The notes beneath the pieces were generated by a model. It saw only the letters and a program-made list of their open reading frames with translations, searched no databases and was not told the DNA's origin. The translations under genes were made by a program, and so were the position numbers. Of a DNA stretch of 64,000 nucleotides, positions 8,423 through 18,691 are shown piece after piece. The DNA is from Arcanobacterium ihumii (lineage in GTDB: Bacteria; Actinomycetota; Actinomycetes; Actinomycetales; Actinomycetaceae): contig NZ_UWOS01000001.1 in assembly GCF_900604515.1 (NCBI RefSeq), positions 124,001 through 188,000 of the forward strand, read 5' to 3'. Position 1 is the stretch's first letter. Each line of letters starts with the position of its first letter.

Positions 8423-9163
8423 TTAGCTTTCTAACGCGATCGTTTGCAGGTCGGCCAAAGTAGCATTGCCCTGCGCAGCAAGATCCAACAGCACATTCAG
8501 TTCATCGCGATCAAAGGGTTCACCCTCTGCGGTACCTTGAACCTCGATGAACTTACCTGAACCAGTCATCACCACATTCATATCGGTTTCCGCGCGAGAG
8601 TCTTCTTCATACGGAAGATCCAAGCAAGGATGACCATCGATAATTCCAACAGAAATCGCGCTCACAGAATCGCGAAGTACAGGCTTACCTGCTTTGGACT
8701 TGATTAGCCCATTCTTGGTTCCCCAGGTAATCGCGTCGGCGAGCGCAACGTAAGCGCCAGTAATAGAAGCGGTGCGGGTACCGCCGTCGGCCTGAAGAAC
8801 ATCGCAGTCCAAAACGATCGTGTTTTCGCCGAGGGCGCTCATATCAACAACAGCGCGCAAGGAACGCCCCAATAGCCTCGAAATCTCTTGTGTACGACCA
8901 CTTACCTTACCTTTTACCGACTCACGCTGGTTTCGAGTGTCAGTTGCTCGTGGGAGCATTGCATATTCACCGGTAACCCAGCCCATTCCTGAATCTTTGC
9001 GCCACCGAGGAACTCCTTCGGTAAATGACGCCACGCATAGAACTTTGGTATTTCCAAACTCAACGAGTACTGATCCTTCGCCCTGGGCAAGATAGTTACG
9101 GGTAATTTTGATCGGGCGAAGCTCGTCAAAAGCTCGGCCATCTGCACGTGTAAAACTAGTCAT
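8423..9163 (-). CDS. rph: Ribonuclease PH
   Basis: A 246-aa protein of normal RNase PH length. Recognisable segments are the N-terminal [44 protein letters not shown], which binds the tRNA end and phosphate, [19 protein letters not shown], and [11 protein letters not shown] near the end. It trims tRNA 3' ends by phosphorolysis. It sits between the MBL hydrolase and rdgB, as in many actinobacteria. Confidence 0.98.
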   Translation of the reverse strand: MTSFTRADGRAFDELRPIKITRNYLAQGEGSVLVEFGNTKVLCVASFTEGVPRWRKDSGMGWVTGEYAMLPRATDTRNQRESVKGKVSGRTQEISRLLGRSLRAVVDMSALGENTIVLDCDVLQADGGTRTASITGAYVALADAITWGTKNGLIKSKAGKPVLRDSVSAISVGIIDGHPCLDLPYEEDSRAETDMNVVMTGSGKFIEVQGTAEGEPFDRDELNVLLDLAAQGNATLADLQTIALES

Positions 9164-9181
9164 GGAACCAGAATACCGCGA

Positions 9182-9988
9182 TTAGAAGACGTATTCTTCC
9201 CCTGCTTGTACCACGTGAACTTCGCCGTCGAACTTCTTTTGGGCATCTGTCTGCGTTTTGATCGGATCAGTCCACGGTTGAAGGTGCGTCAAAAGCAGTT
9301 TCTGAGCGCCCGCTTGGTTTGCAACTTCGCCAGAGCGTAGACCAGTCATATGAACGCCACGCACAGAGTCTCGACCTTCTTCAAAAGCCGCCTCACAAAG
9401 GAAAAGATCCGCGCCAGTTGCCGCATCAATTACGCCTTCACAAGTATCCGTATCGCCCGAATAAGTAAATACGACGTCTCGATCAGGATCCTCGTCCGAA
9501 GGAGCCGTAAGGCGAATGCAATGGGCGGGGATTGTATGATTAGCCCGGAAAAACTCGATTTTCATCGGTCCCAATTGAACAACATCTCCAGGCTTAACCT
9601 GTACAAAATCAAACTCGGTTTCGTAAGTTTCATCGATTGGGTCATCAGAGATCCCTCGCGTGCGCGCAACACCGTCTCCCGGAGTATATACCGGAATCTT
9701 TGGGAGTGCTCCTTCTGGATACCAACGGCGGTAAACCTGCATGCCAACGATATCCGCAAAATGATCGGCGTGAAGATGCGAAGCTACAATCGAATCAAGC
9801 AAAGCAGGATCAAGATAATTAAGGAGCTGGCCCATTGCCCCCGGACCAAAATCCAATAAAACAGACCACGTGCGTGCTTCGTGAGAGCGATTACCCCCGG
9901 CACGTTCCTTTGCTTGAACTAGATAAGCCGATGCCGCAGAGCGTTTCCCAGACATCGAACCAGAGCACCCGATAATCGTTACTTTCAT
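9182..9988 (-). CDS. MBL-fold hydrolase, Rv1339-like
   Basis: A 268-aa metallo-beta-lactamase fold protein. The zinc motif HxHxDH is present as SHLHADH, with further ligands in HTIPAHCIR and [10 protein letters not shown], and LLTHLQPW near the C terminus. By position between murI and rph it corresponds to mycobacterial Rv1339, for which cAMP phosphodiesterase activity has been reported. That substrate is inference here, and an RNase Z-like role is an alternative. Its start overlaps the murI stop by 4 bases. Confidence 0.85.
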   Translation of the reverse strand: MKVTIIGCSGSMSGKRSAASAYLVQAKERAGGNRSHEARTWSVLLDFGPGAMGQLLNYLDPALLDSIVASHLHADHFADIVGMQVYRRWYPEGALPKIPVYTPGDGVARTRGISDDPIDETYETEFDFVQVKPGDVVQLGPMKIEFFRANHTIPAHCIRLTAPSDEDPDRDVVFTYSGDTDTCEGVIDAATGADLFLCEAAFEEGRDSVRGVHMTGLRSGEVANQAGAQKLLLTHLQPWTDPIKTQTDAQKKFDGEVHVVQAGEEYVF

Positions 9989-10830
9989 CGTGTTTCTCCA
10001 GGAGTGGAACTATTTTGTTGATGGGCATTGATTCCGTGTGCCGCACGAACTTCAGGACCTAAAAAGCGCTTAGCAAGATTTTCAAAATACGCTGCGTCAC
10101 CGGTGGAATAGAAACTATAAATGGGTTCACCTGCGTCGTGGGAGCGCATCAAATCATTCACAACCAATTCGTGATAAACATCCTTGGCAGTTTCTTCAGC
10201 AGATGAAACCAAGGTCACGCTGTCTCCCATAACGTACGAGATAACTCCGGTAAGCAACGGATAGTGAGTGCACCCTAATACCAAAGTGTCTACGTCTGCA
10301 TCCTTAATTGGTTGCAAGTATTCGCGGGCAACATCGAGCAACTCGGGACCATTCGTCATCCCTTTTTCAACAAACTCAACAAAACGCGGGCAAGCAACCA
10401 TAGTCAGATCTAAATCCGGTGCTGCAGCGAAGGAATCTTCGTAAGCTCGAGAAGAAATTGTGGCTTGGGTGCCGATGACCCCGATGCGTCCATTTCGAGT
10501 GGAGCGAACCGCGCGTCGTACCGCCGGTTGAATGACCTCAATAACTGGAATACCGCGCGCTTTGGTGTAGCGTTCACGAGCATCTCGCAAAACAGCAGAC
10601 GATGCAGTGTTACAAGCGATAACGAGGACTTTCACGCCCGATTCAACCAGTTGATCCATGACGTCAAGTGCGAGTTCACGTACTTCAGCAAGTGGGCGCG
10701 GACCATAGGGCGAAAACTTCGTATCGCCAATATATGAAATGGATTCATGAGGTAACTGATCAATGATTGCTCGAGCTACTGTAAGCCCGCCAACTCCTGA
10801 ATCAAAGATACCGATCGGTGCATCGTGCAT
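9985..10830 (-). CDS. murI: Glutamate racemase
   Basis: A 281-aa protein with the family start [16 protein letters not shown] and both catalytic Cys regions, [11 protein letters not shown] and LGCTHYPLL. It makes D-glutamate for peptidoglycan. It overlaps the next gene by 4 bases and follows DUF2017 closely, all in one leftward operon. Confidence 0.97.
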   Translation of the reverse strand: MHDAPIGIFDSGVGGLTVARAIIDQLPHESISYIGDTKFSPYGPRPLAEVRELALDVMDQLVESGVKVLVIACNTASSAVLRDARERYTKARGIPVIEVIQPAVRRAVRSTRNGRIGVIGTQATISSRAYEDSFAAAPDLDLTMVACPRFVEFVEKGMTNGPELLDVAREYLQPIKDADVDTLVLGCTHYPLLTGVISYVMGDSVTLVSSAEETAKDVYHELVVNDLMRSHDAGEPIYSFYSTGDAAYFENLAKRFLGPEVRAAHGINAHQQNSSTPGETR

Positions 10831-10839
10831 AGTGTTACT

Positions 10840-11526
10840 CTATCCGCGCAAAGCCTTATTTCTTACTGCAATGACAAGTGAGTCTTGCCACCAAGAAATC
10901 ATCGTGTACAGAACCGTCATCATGTCTTCTGGAGTCTCAATCTCCGGAAGATCCTCAGGTGCAGTTTCACGCTGAGTCGTGAAGAGTGTTGCTCGTTCAT
11001 AAACTGAGTTTCCAGATTCTTCATCAAAGATCCCAAGCCGCGAAGCAAGAACTATTCGAATATCGTTCAAGGCTGCCATCCACGCCACCGCTTCTTCGTT
11101 CTTGACGACGACGATATCCCCATTTTCTGATTCCTTGGAGATACCCGTGAAGAACGTCGTGAGATTGTCGATCTTCACCCGGCTCACAGATTCTTCGGTA
11201 AGCGCACGCAAATCACGTGCTAAGTCAGGATCCTCACTCATGTCTGGTAACAGGCGTGAGAGGGCATCATCGAAAAATAACTCTGACTCGGAAGTGACTT
11301 CAGGTTCCAGTTCCGCCTCAACCATTTCGGCAATCGCATTGAGCTCGTCTTCGAATGCGGCGAAAGCATCATCGTCATCGCGAATACGGTCACGTTTTTC
11401 GATTTCATGTTCGACGTCGGAGCCCAAAATAAAAACAAGGTCGCGAGCCAAACCAGCAAGCATTGAACGTTCATCTTCGCTCGCACGGGCCAAGTAGCCT
11501 CCACGAATCATTTGAAAAGCCATCAT
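10840..11526 (-). CDS. DUF2017 family protein
   Basis: A 228-aa acidic, helical protein that begins MMAFQMIRGGYLARASEDER, the DUF2017 pattern found between clpS and murI in actinobacteria (Rv1332-type). The function is unknown. Its start overlaps the clpS stop by 4 bases, so the two are translationally coupled. Confidence 0.82.
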   Translation of the reverse strand: MMAFQMIRGGYLARASEDERSMLAGLARDLVFILGSDVEHEIEKRDRIRDDDDAFAAFEDELNAIAEMVEAELEPEVTSESELFFDDALSRLLPDMSEDPDLARDLRALTEESVSRVKIDNLTTFFTGISKESENGDIVVVKNEEAVAWMAALNDIRIVLASRLGIFDEESGNSVYERATLFTTQRETAPEDLPEIETPEDMMTVLYTMISWWQDSLVIAVRNKALRG

Positions 11527-11879
11527 GAGGAAGCCTCCGGTTCGATCGTTGCCCAGAGTCCAAAACCATGCATTGCTTGCGCATCCTTTTCCATCTGTTC
11601 GCGCCCTCCCGAAGCTACCACGCTTCGACCGCGATGATGGACTTGGAGCATTTTCTTACGTGCTACTTCGGTATTCATTCCAAAGTAGGATTCAAAAACC
11701 CACTGCACATAGCTCATAAGATTAACAGGATCATTATGGACAACAGTTACCCAGCTCGAAGCCGGATTGATCTTTTCATCCACCGATACAGCCGTCTCTT
11801 CACCCAAACTTGGCTCATGGTCATGATGAGAATCATGAACCAACCCAATATTATTTGCACTCGTGAATGAACTGAACAC
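11523..11879 (-). CDS. clpS: ClpS, N-end rule adaptor of ClpAP/ClpCP
   Basis: A 118-aa protein whose C-terminal 80 residues are a ClpS domain: WVTVVHNDPVNLMSYVQWVF holds the Asn-Asp pair that binds the N-degron, followed by VHHRGRSVVASG. The first 30 residues are variable. The start is GTG. It delivers proteins with destabilising N-terminal residues to Clp protease. It is the first gene of the leftward operon and is divergent from pncB, as in mycobacteria (Rv1330c/Rv1331). Confidence 0.94.
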   Translation of the reverse strand: MFSSFTSANNIGLVHDSHHDHEPSLGEETAVSVDEKINPASSWVTVVHNDPVNLMSYVQWVFESYFGMNTEVARKKMLQVHHRGRSVVASGGREQMEKDAQAMHGFGLWATIEPEASS

Positions 11880-11987
11880 CCCTAAAGTCTAAAACACCGC
11901 AAGCAATCTGCCACCAAATTCGTGCTTTCTGTGGCGTTTACCTACTTTATGTAGCGAATTACCTGTGCACAGCGATAACGTTAGGGC

Positions 11988-13346
11988 ATGACTGATTCTC
12001 ACCTGAGCACTTCATTGCTCACTGATATGTATGAATTGACGATGATCGATTCTGCTTTGAAATCTGGTACAGCGAACAGAAAGTCTGTTTTTGAACTGTT
12101 TGGTCGCCGTCTTCCTGGAAATCGACGTTACGGTGTTGTGGCTGGTACCGCACGTGCGCTCAGAGCATTAGAGAACTTCCGCTTCTCTGAAGCTGAAATT
12201 GACTATTTACGTGAGGCGGGAATCATCTCCGAAGAAACCCTTGAGTGGCTGGCTAATTATCATTTCTCTGGCGATATCTATGGCTATCCGGAGGGTGAAT
12301 GTTACTTCCCTTATTCACCAGTAATGACGGTCACCGGCACCTTTGCCGAATGCGTTGTGCTGGAAACAGTTTTGCTTTCCATCCTAAACTTTGACTCGGC
12401 TGTGGCTACCGCTGCTTCAAGGATCACCATCGCAGCTCATGATCGACCTTGCTTGGAAATGGGCTCGCGCCGCACCCACGAAATGGCTGCTGTTGCAGCA
12501 GCCCGAGCTTGTGTTATTGGTGGATTTGTTGGGACTTCGAACCTCGAAGCGGGACGTTCCTACGGTATCCATGCCATCGGCACCTCTGCGCATTCTTTCA
12601 CTCTTGTGCATGATTCTGAAGAAGATGCCTTTGCAGCTCAAATTGCAACGATGGGTCCAAACACTACATTGCTAGTTGACACCTATGACGTGACGCGTGG
12701 TGTGGAACGTGCTGTGCAGGCAGCAAGAGACGCGGGTGACGAACTTGGAGCGGTGCGACTCGATTCTGGAGATCTGGTTGCACAGGCATTCCAAGTACGC
12801 GCTCAACTCGATGAGCTAGGCGCAACCTCAACAAAAATCACTGTTACTTCTGATCTTGACGAATATGCAATTGCTGCTCTGAACGCTGCGCCTGTTGATT
12901 CGTATGGTGTAGGTACCAAGGTAGTGACTGGTTCTGGTCACCCTACCGCGGAAATGGTTTATAAGCTGGTTGCTCGTGAAGACTCTTCAGGCATAGTTCA
13001 CGAAGTCGCAAAGAAGTCGAGTTCTAAGCAGTCTGTTGGCGGGTTAAAGGTCGCTGGACGTACGCATGACGAAACTGGTCGCGCAACATCTGAAGTTATT
13101 GTGTCTGCTGAGTCATGGGAAGCCGGCTTGGCTTACCTTGAAGAACACGGTGCACGTCCGCTTCAGGTGCAGCTGGTTAAAGACGGCATCATTGATAAGA
13201 CCCACCTTCAGAAAGAAGCTCTAGCAGCGGCCGCAGAACGCCACCGTAATTCTCGTGCGGCTCTTCCGTACGCAGCTTGGCGTCTTTCCGAAGGCGAAGC
13301 CGGAATCCCGACGACGATGGTAGATATTTTCGAGGGCGACGACTAA
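11988..13346 (+). CDS. pncB: Nicotinate phosphoribosyltransferase
   Basis: A 452-aa protein beginning LLTDMYELTMIDSAL, with FELFGRRLPGNRRYGVVAG, GTSAHSFTL (the site of regulatory His phosphorylation in the family), VRLDSGDL and the phosphate-binding GVGTKVVTG. It converts nicotinate and PRPP to nicotinate mononucleotide for NAD salvage. The gene has no clear ribosome binding site before ATG 11988, so a leaderless mRNA is possible. It is divergent from clpS and convergent with the helicase gene. Confidence 0.96.
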   Translation: MTDSHLSTSLLTDMYELTMIDSALKSGTANRKSVFELFGRRLPGNRRYGVVAGTARALRALENFRFSEAEIDYLREAGIISEETLEWLANYHFSGDIYGYPEGECYFPYSPVMTVTGTFAECVVLETVLLSILNFDSAVATAASRITIAAHDRPCLEMGSRRTHEMAAVAAARACVIGGFVGTSNLEAGRSYGIHAIGTSAHSFTLVHDSEEDAFAAQIATMGPNTTLLVDTYDVTRGVERAVQAARDAGDELGAVRLDSGDLVAQAFQVRAQLDELGATSTKITVTSDLDEYAIAALNAAPVDSYGVGTKVVTGSGHPTAEMVYKLVAREDSSGIVHEVAKKSSSKQSVGGLKVAGRTHDETGRATSEVIVSAESWEAGLAYLEEHGARPLQVQLVKDGIIDKTHLQKEALAAAAERHRNSRAALPYAAWRLSEGEAGIPTTMVDIFEGDD

Positions 13347-13365
13347 GTTTAGACGGCTACCTTCG

Positions 13366-13396
13366 GTTGGGCGCAAGTATTTTATTTGCGCCCAAC
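13366..13396. terminator. Convergent terminator overlapping the helicase stop
   Basis: An 11-base stem (13366-13376 and 13386-13396) with a 9-base AT-rich loop. The right arm lies inside the last codons of the helicase gene, and the loop contains its stop codon. It can serve both pncB and the helicase. Confidence 0.6.
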
Positions 13397-15163
13397 AAAC
13401 CAGTTCTGGAGCTTGATGATCCTAGCTTCGACCTGCTCCAACGAGGCACGAGCAACTTCTGGACCACCACATGCCTTGCGTAGATCGGTATGAATGAGCG
13501 CGTGGGGACGACCCGTCTTTGAGGAATACGCCGAAACCAGTTTCGAAAGCTCTTGTCGCTTTTGGCGACGCTTTCTTGAATCAAGCATAGGTTTGCTCGC
13601 TGGATCTGCCTTGCCTTGTTTTGCCTGCGAAGCTTGCCGAGAGCGCAGTAGCTCGGTAACTTCCTCAGGTTCCAGCAACCCCGGAATCCCTAAAAAGTCC
13701 GCTTCCTCATCGGAGCCCACTTCTGCCCACATTCCAAAGTCAGAGCCGTCGTAGACGACGCGATCAAATGTAGCATCTGCAGACAGCGCCTGGAAGCCCA
13801 CTCCCTCGAGATCATCTGACGCACGTTCTTCACGCTGCGCTTGCTCAAGTGCAGCATCGTCCCACCCCTCTTCGCTCTCTGGACGCTGCAAAGCATGGTC
13901 ACGTTGTGCTTCAAGTTCACCCGCTAGTCCGAGCAGGTTCTCAACCGACGGTAAAAAGACCGAAGCCGTCTCCCCGCGTTTACGAGCACGAACGAAACGT
14001 CCGATCGCCTGGGCAAAAAACAGCGGAGTTGCCGTTGAGGTTGCGTAGACGCCCACGCACAAACGTGGGACGTCAACCCCTTCCGAAACCATTCGAACCG
14101 CAACCATCCACCTTGATGTTCCGTTGGAAAACTCAGCAATACGATCGGACGCGGTAGGATCATCAGACAGAATCACAGCCGGCTGCTGACCCGAAATAGA
14201 TGCCAAAATTTGTGCGTATGCACGCGCGGTTTTGTGATCGGTAGCGATAACTAGACCACCGGCGTCGGGAACAGATTGACGAACAATCGTCAGACGTTCG
14301 TCGGCAGCTGCCAAGACTTGCTGAATCCATTCACCAGATGGATCAAGAGCGGTTCGCCAGGCCTGAGCCGTCATATCTTTAGTCAATGGCTCACCTAGAG
14401 TTGCCGAGACTACGTCACCATGCTTCGTCTTCCAACGCATCTGTCCTGAATAAGACATGAACATCACCGGACGCACAACGCCGTCGCGAAGAGCATCTGC
14501 GTATCCATATGAGTAATCGGAGCGTGAACGGAAAACACCGTCACCGTCGGGTTCATATTGGACAAATGGGATCGATGCCGTATCCGAGCGAAATGGTGTA
14601 CCGGTCAAAGACAAACGGTGTTTCGCCGGGTCAAAGGCAATCCGAATTGCATCACCCCAGGAGAGATTGTCTCCACCGTGATGGACTTCGTCAAGAATTA
14701 CTAAGGCTGCCTTAGCTGAACTGCGGTGACGATGGAACATCGGTGCACGTGCAACCTGAGCATAGGTAAGGCAGACACCGTTGAAGGAAGAACCTAGACC
14801 TGCTTGAGCGTTGGAAAAATCCGGATCAAGTTGGAGGCCAACTCGAGCAGCGGCTTCTGCCCACTGATATTTCAAGTGTTCGGTTGGACAAACAACGGTT
14901 ATTTCAGAAACAAAACCACGGGATTTGAGCTCGGTTGCAATACGAAGAGCGAAAGTAGTTTTACCTGCGCCAGGAGTTGCAACTGCCAAGAAATCACGAG
15001 GAGTTGAGTCAAGATAAAGATTGAGCGCTTCAGCCTGCCACGCACGTAAGTGCCCTGCTGTTCCCCATGCTGCTCGCTGAGGAAACGCCGGCGAAAGGTT
15101 TTCCGCGGCGGAAACAGAGACTGATTGTGGAGGATTATGATGGCGCCTTGACGCCTCATTCAC
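13382..15163 (-). CDS. Superfamily II DEAD/DEAH-box helicase
   Basis: A 593-aa helicase. Walker A is ATPGAGKTT at about residues 62-70, Walker B is LDEVHH, motif III is LTGTPFRSD, and the C-terminal motif VI region reads FFAQAIGRFVRARK. Downstream comes a charged, probably flexible tail. The family is conserved in actinobacteria next to DUF3039. Its substrate is not established, and a role in DNA or RNA maintenance is inferred. Its start overlaps the DUF3039 stop by 4 bases, so the two form one operon. Confidence 0.85.
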   Translation of the reverse strand: MNEASRRHHNPPQSVSVSAAENLSPAFPQRAAWGTAGHLRAWQAEALNLYLDSTPRDFLAVATPGAGKTTFALRIATELKSRGFVSEITVVCPTEHLKYQWAEAAARVGLQLDPDFSNAQAGLGSSFNGVCLTYAQVARAPMFHRHRSSAKAALVILDEVHHGGDNLSWGDAIRIAFDPAKHRLSLTGTPFRSDTASIPFVQYEPDGDGVFRSRSDYSYGYADALRDGVVRPVMFMSYSGQMRWKTKHGDVVSATLGEPLTKDMTAQAWRTALDPSGEWIQQVLAAADERLTIVRQSVPDAGGLVIATDHKTARAYAQILASISGQQPAVILSDDPTASDRIAEFSNGTSRWMVAVRMVSEGVDVPRLCVGVYATSTATPLFFAQAIGRFVRARKRGETASVFLPSVENLLGLAGELEAQRDHALQRPESEEGWDDAALEQAQREERASDDLEGVGFQALSADATFDRVVYDGSDFGMWAEVGSDEEADFLGIPGLLEPEEVTELLRSRQASQAKQGKADPASKPMLDSRKRRQKRQELSKLVSAYSSKTGRPHALIHTDLRKACGGPEVARASLEQVEARIIKLQNWFVGRK

Positions 15164-15504
15164 TGATTACCACCCGGAACGTTTGGACCAAATGGCCAGG
15201 AGTTTGATCCCCCTCCATTATTGAGGTTCTTATAGATTTCCTTGCATGTGGGGCAGATTGGAAAACGATCGGGGTTACGTACCGGAGTCCAGACTTTGCC
15301 ACACAGCGCAACGACGGGACCTCCTTCAACCGCAGACTGTGTGATCCTGTCTTTACGTACATAGTGAGCGTAACGTTCATCGTCACCTGGACTTTGTTTT
15401 TCCTCGGTTCGCTCAAGAAGCTGCGTGCCCGCGGATTGTGCTGTATCTGGCGCGGCAGGTGCTGCTGGGCCTTGCGGTGCGGAATACGGATCTTCAGTAC
15501 TCAT
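15160..15504 (-). CDS. DUF3039 zinc-ribbon-like protein
   Basis: A 114-aa protein with an Ala/Pro-rich N terminus and the DUF3039 core: DDERYAHYVRKDRI, ALCGKVWTP and RFPICPTCKEIY. Three Cys in a C-x(16)-C-x2-C arrangement, with a nearby His, suggest a zinc site. The function is unknown. It is coupled to the downstream helicase by a 4-base overlap, which supports a shared role. Confidence 0.85.
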   Translation of the reverse strand: MSTEDPYSAPQGPAAPAAPDTAQSAGTQLLERTEEKQSPGDDERYAHYVRKDRITQSAVEGGPVVALCGKVWTPVRNPDRFPICPTCKEIYKNLNNGGGSNSWPFGPNVPGGNQ

Positions 15505-15588
15505 GTCTTCAAGTGTAGTGCGTGCCTCCTGCGAAATTCACGTGCCAGCAACGCGGTTAATCCCACATTGCTTAGCCGTTGACACCGC

Positions 15589-15634
15589 AAATAAAAGTGT
15601 TGGTCCTGATCAGCAGTACCGACCAGGACCAACA
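15589..15634 (-). terminator. Terminator of the HU gene
   Basis: An 11-base perfect stem (15598-15608 and 15624-15634) with a 15-base loop. On the minus strand it is followed by CTTTTATTT, a good intrinsic terminator pattern. Confidence 0.82.
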
Positions 15635-15682
15635 TCAAGTTATTACATCTAAAGTCCATTCACAAGACTCTAGATGATCAAA

Positions 15683-15964
15683 TCACTTGGTTACAGCCTT
15701 CTTGAGGGTGGAACCAGCGGAGATCTTAACGCCGTAACCAGCTGGGATCTCGATTTCTTCGCCGGTACGTGGGTTACGACCCTTGCGAGCTGCACGCTCG
15801 GTGCGCTCAACAGACATAAGACCGGTGATCTTCACAGCTTCACCCTGAGCAAGGGAATCAACCAAAACTGTTTGAAGAGCAGAGATAGCCTTGTCAGCAT
15901 CTGCCTTGGTGATGTCTGCCTTAGCAGCAATCTTTGCAATAAGCTCGGTACGATTGAGGGACAT
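15683..15964 (-). CDS. hup: HU family DNA-binding protein
   Basis: A 93-aa HU protein without the Lys/Ala-rich tail seen in mycobacterial HupB. It begins MSLNRTELIAKIAAKA and has the DNA-binding arm ERAARKGRNPRTGEEI with the conserved Pro. It bends and compacts DNA. The ribosome binding site GAGAGGAAAG lies just before ATG. It has its own terminator, and a 240-base upstream gap separates it from the transporter gene. Confidence 0.97.
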   Translation of the reverse strand: MSLNRTELIAKIAAKADITKADADKAISALQTVLVDSLAQGEAVKITGLMSVERTERAARKGRNPRTGEEIEIPAGYGVKISAGSTLKKAVTK

Positions 15965-16204
15965 TGCTTTCCTCTCGAATAAACGATAATTGTATGGACT
16001 CGATTTGAGCCACTACCTAGAAATCTAGCTGAAAACCTAGGCTAAACACCAATTTATGCTGTGTGTTGCCAAATTTGCCACGTTTTTGCGAAAGAAACTT
16101 GCCTGACATCCCCATTTTTACCTTAGAATTCCCAAACACTACATGAGGCAAAGCGGATAAATCAGACGGGATTTTCCTTAGATTTATGCGGTTTTCATAT
16201 TCAA

Positions 16205-17776
16205 TTAAGCAAGCGCCACAACTACCGTCACCAAAATAATCTTTACCGTAATGCCAAGAGCGAAAATTGCCGCATAACCGGATTCGATGCGTTCGTCGTT
16301 CTCTTTACTACTTGCAAAAGCAAGCAAAGCGGGTTGACCTAAAACTCCAGCCATTGCACCTGCAGTTCTCTGCGCTGAAACGCCAAGGAACTTACCAACT
16401 AAAACAGTCACGAAGAGCACAACAGAAGCAATAATGAGTGCGAGAACCAGTGCTCGTAATCCGGTAGCAGTGAAGGCCGTTCTAGCAAATGCTGGACCCG
16501 AGGCAATTCCCACAGCAGCAAGGAAAAGCAACAAACCAAGCTGGCGAATCGTCTGGTTAGCCGCCAACGGCATTTGCCACAGGAAAGGTCCTGTTTTCTG
16601 CAGTGCACCAAGAATGGTGCCTACTACCAGTGGTCCTGCGGCAGCCCCGAGGCTAAAGTTCGATCCGCCGGGCAAAGAAATCTCAACCATTCCCAACAAC
16701 AAGCCCAAAACCATACCTAGCCCCATGGAAATAGCATCAACTTGTGATATTTGACGTTCAGAATTTCCAAAGAATTTTTCAACGTTGTCGTATTCCTCGC
16801 GGGGGAAAGCCACCATAAGGCGATCGCCTAATTCAATCACGGAGTTATCTTGAGCGAGCAATTCGAGATCACCGCGATGAATTCGAGTAATCACTCCTCC
16901 GAATCGTCCAGTGATATTCAAAGCCGCAACTGTTTTGCTCGCGATGTCCTTAGAAGAAACTACAAAGGAACGGAAATCAATCGTGGCGCGGTGATCTGCT
17001 AGGTGATCATCAACAAACTCACCTACCGCTTTTGCCGCCACAACGACGTCGTCCTTCATGCCTACAATGACGATTCGATCATCCTCAAGTAGTTCTTCGC
17101 CCGGCACAAAAATACGAGTATTTTCGCCTCGCTCTAAATATGAAATCCGAATCTTTTGCTCTTTCCAGCCCGGAACTGAGCGAACGGACATTGCCTCACT
17201 CACCAGCGCAGTTCCTGCAAAAAGTGACTTTCCCGCGAAAGATTCAACGTCATTTTTGCCTTCCCAGCGACGTGAAACAACCATAGAAATCGCAATGATT
17301 GCAATAACCACACCTACTGGATAGCCCAGGGAATACCCAACACCTGGTACGCCCGAGTCGGTGGCTTGGGTAGCAGCAGCGAGAGCAGGTGTAGTAGTCA
17401 AAGACCCCGCAAAAACTCCGACGGCGAGGTCTGGAGCAACCCCAAGCATTCGTCCGCCAAGGATCGTCGCCCCTGCACCGAATACTAAGGCAATGATCAA
17501 GCCAAGCATTAGTTTTGCTTGTTTACGTAAGTCGGAGAAGAAAGTCTGACCTGCCGAAAGCCCGACGGTATAGACGAATAAACCCAAGCCTAAGGATTGA
17601 ACCAAAACCAACTTATCGCCAAGTTCGGGGACGACGTAGCCAACAAAGAGCCCCACGAAGAGCGCTCCTGCTGCACCAAGCTTAATCGGCCCAAACGGAA
17701 TGATTCCAAGTGCCGCGCCCAATGAGACAACCAGAAAAACGGTTAAAAGCGGTGATGAAAGTAAGATATCGCCCAC
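16205..17776 (-). CDS. AspT/YidE-type transporter with a central TrkA-C (RCK) domain
   Basis: A polytopic membrane protein of about 523 aa. Two blocks of roughly five membrane spans flank a cytoplasmic region with TrkA-C features (ERGENTRIFVPGEELLEDDRIVIVG split over two segments). GSLTTTPALAAA and GVLGQPALLAFA are the paired repeats of the aspartate:alanine exchanger family. The substrate is unknown, and related proteins carry amino or dicarboxylic acids. GTG 17776 follows GGAAGG at good spacing and is preferred over TTG 17791. It stands alone, with hup on the next leftward unit. Confidence 0.82.
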   Translation of the reverse strand: MGDILLSSPLLTVFLVVSLGAALGIIPFGPIKLGAAGALFVGLFVGYVVPELGDKLVLVQSLGLGLFVYTVGLSAGQTFFSDLRKQAKLMLGLIIALVFGAGATILGGRMLGVAPDLAVGVFAGSLTTTPALAAATQATDSGVPGVGYSLGYPVGVVIAIIAISMVVSRRWEGKNDVESFAGKSLFAGTALVSEAMSVRSVPGWKEQKIRISYLERGENTRIFVPGEELLEDDRIVIVGMKDDVVVAAKAVGEFVDDHLADHRATIDFRSFVVSSKDIASKTVAALNITGRFGGVITRIHRGDLELLAQDNSVIELGDRLMVAFPREEYDNVEKFFGNSERQISQVDAISMGLGMVLGLLLGMVEISLPGGSNFSLGAAAGPLVVGTILGALQKTGPFLWQMPLAANQTIRQLGLLLFLAAVGIASGPAFARTAFTATGLRALVLALIIASVVLFVTVLVGKFLGVSAQRTAGAMAGVLGQPALLAFASSKENDERIESGYAAIFALGITVKIILVTVVVALA

Positions 17777-17930
17777 GCCGATCCTTCCCAAATATTCAAC
17801 TATATTAAGGGTATGGCCTATGCGGTGTGAGTGGCGAATTGGATTTGCTCACATCTATCGAAAGGGGCGTTGCCGCCAAAACTCCCCTAGCTGAGTAATC
17901 GGGTGGAAATGCGCATTAAACAAACAAAGA

Positions 17931-18680
17931 TTAGTTTAGAACTTGTCTCCTTGCCCACTGATCCAGGCTCACCCTTGGACCGGTGAAGAACGGAGCATCG
18001 TCACGAACGTAGAGGCGAGCTTCTGCCTCTCGTTGCTTGCGAAGAACACTCATGATTCGATCAATTGAATCAGCCTCAAGTGCAATAGTCCACTCGTAAT
18101 CTCCAAGTGCGAAAGCTGCGAGGGTCGAAACTTGAACATCGAGGTGATCGCGCCCATTCATGCCGTGTTCACGAAGCATCGCAGACCTGCGAGCTGCAGG
18201 CAGGTAGTACCAATCCCAAGATCTATTGAACGGATAAATTGCAACGTACGGACGTGGCACTACCCCACCAAAACAAGCCGGAAGATGGCGCTGGTTAAAT
18301 TCAGCAGCAATATGTGCCGTCATAGCTGACCACACCGGCTCCAGGCATCTGCCTACATTGGACTGAACAATAGCATGGTAGGCATCTTGAAGTTTCTCCG
18401 TAGAGTCAGCCAGACCCCAGAACATAAGATCTGCATCTGCACGGAAGCCACCCACGTCGTACCAACCTCGAACCTCAGCTCCAGTTTCGTCAACCGCAGT
18501 TTGAAGATCTGCAACAAAATCTTCTAATTCAGCAGCTGGAAGCGGGCTAACTGTACGAAAAACCGCCTGCAAAGAAAAGTTGCTCCGAGCGTTAACTTCG
18601 TCCGGATTGATCCCCGCCGCATCGCGTGGATCGCGAACATACGCTGGTTTATTCGCATTCGGGTGAGCCAAGTCAGACAT
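17931..18680 (-). CDS. chdC: Coproheme decarboxylase (HemQ/ChdC)
   Basis: The protein belongs to the chlorite dismutase-like family that ends the coproporphyrin route. It decarboxylates Fe-coproporphyrin III twice with peroxide to give heme b. Recognisable are FRTVSPLPA, the YPFNRSWDWYYLP segment that carries the catalytic Tyr, and ALGDYEWTIALEAD. ATG 18680 has GGAG five bases upstream. ATG 18695 overlaps the cpfC stop by 4 bases and is the alternative. It is the last gene of the hemA-cpfC-chdC operon. Confidence 0.94.
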   Translation of the reverse strand: MSDLAHPNANKPAYVRDPRDAAGINPDEVNARSNFSLQAVFRTVSPLPAAELEDFVADLQTAVDETGAEVRGWYDVGGFRADADLMFWGLADSTEKLQDAYHAIVQSNVGRCLEPVWSAMTAHIAAEFNQRHLPACFGGVVPRPYVAIYPFNRSWDWYYLPAARRSAMLREHGMNGRDHLDVQVSTLAAFALGDYEWTIALEADSIDRIMSVLRKQREAEARLYVRDDAPFFTGPRVSLDQWARRQVLN

Positions 18681-18691
18681 AGCTACTCCAT

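Noticed and set aside
11102-11497. A 131-aa Ser-rich frame opposite DUF2017
   Set aside because: Its composition mirrors the acidic codons of DUF2017 on the other strand, so it is a shadow frame.
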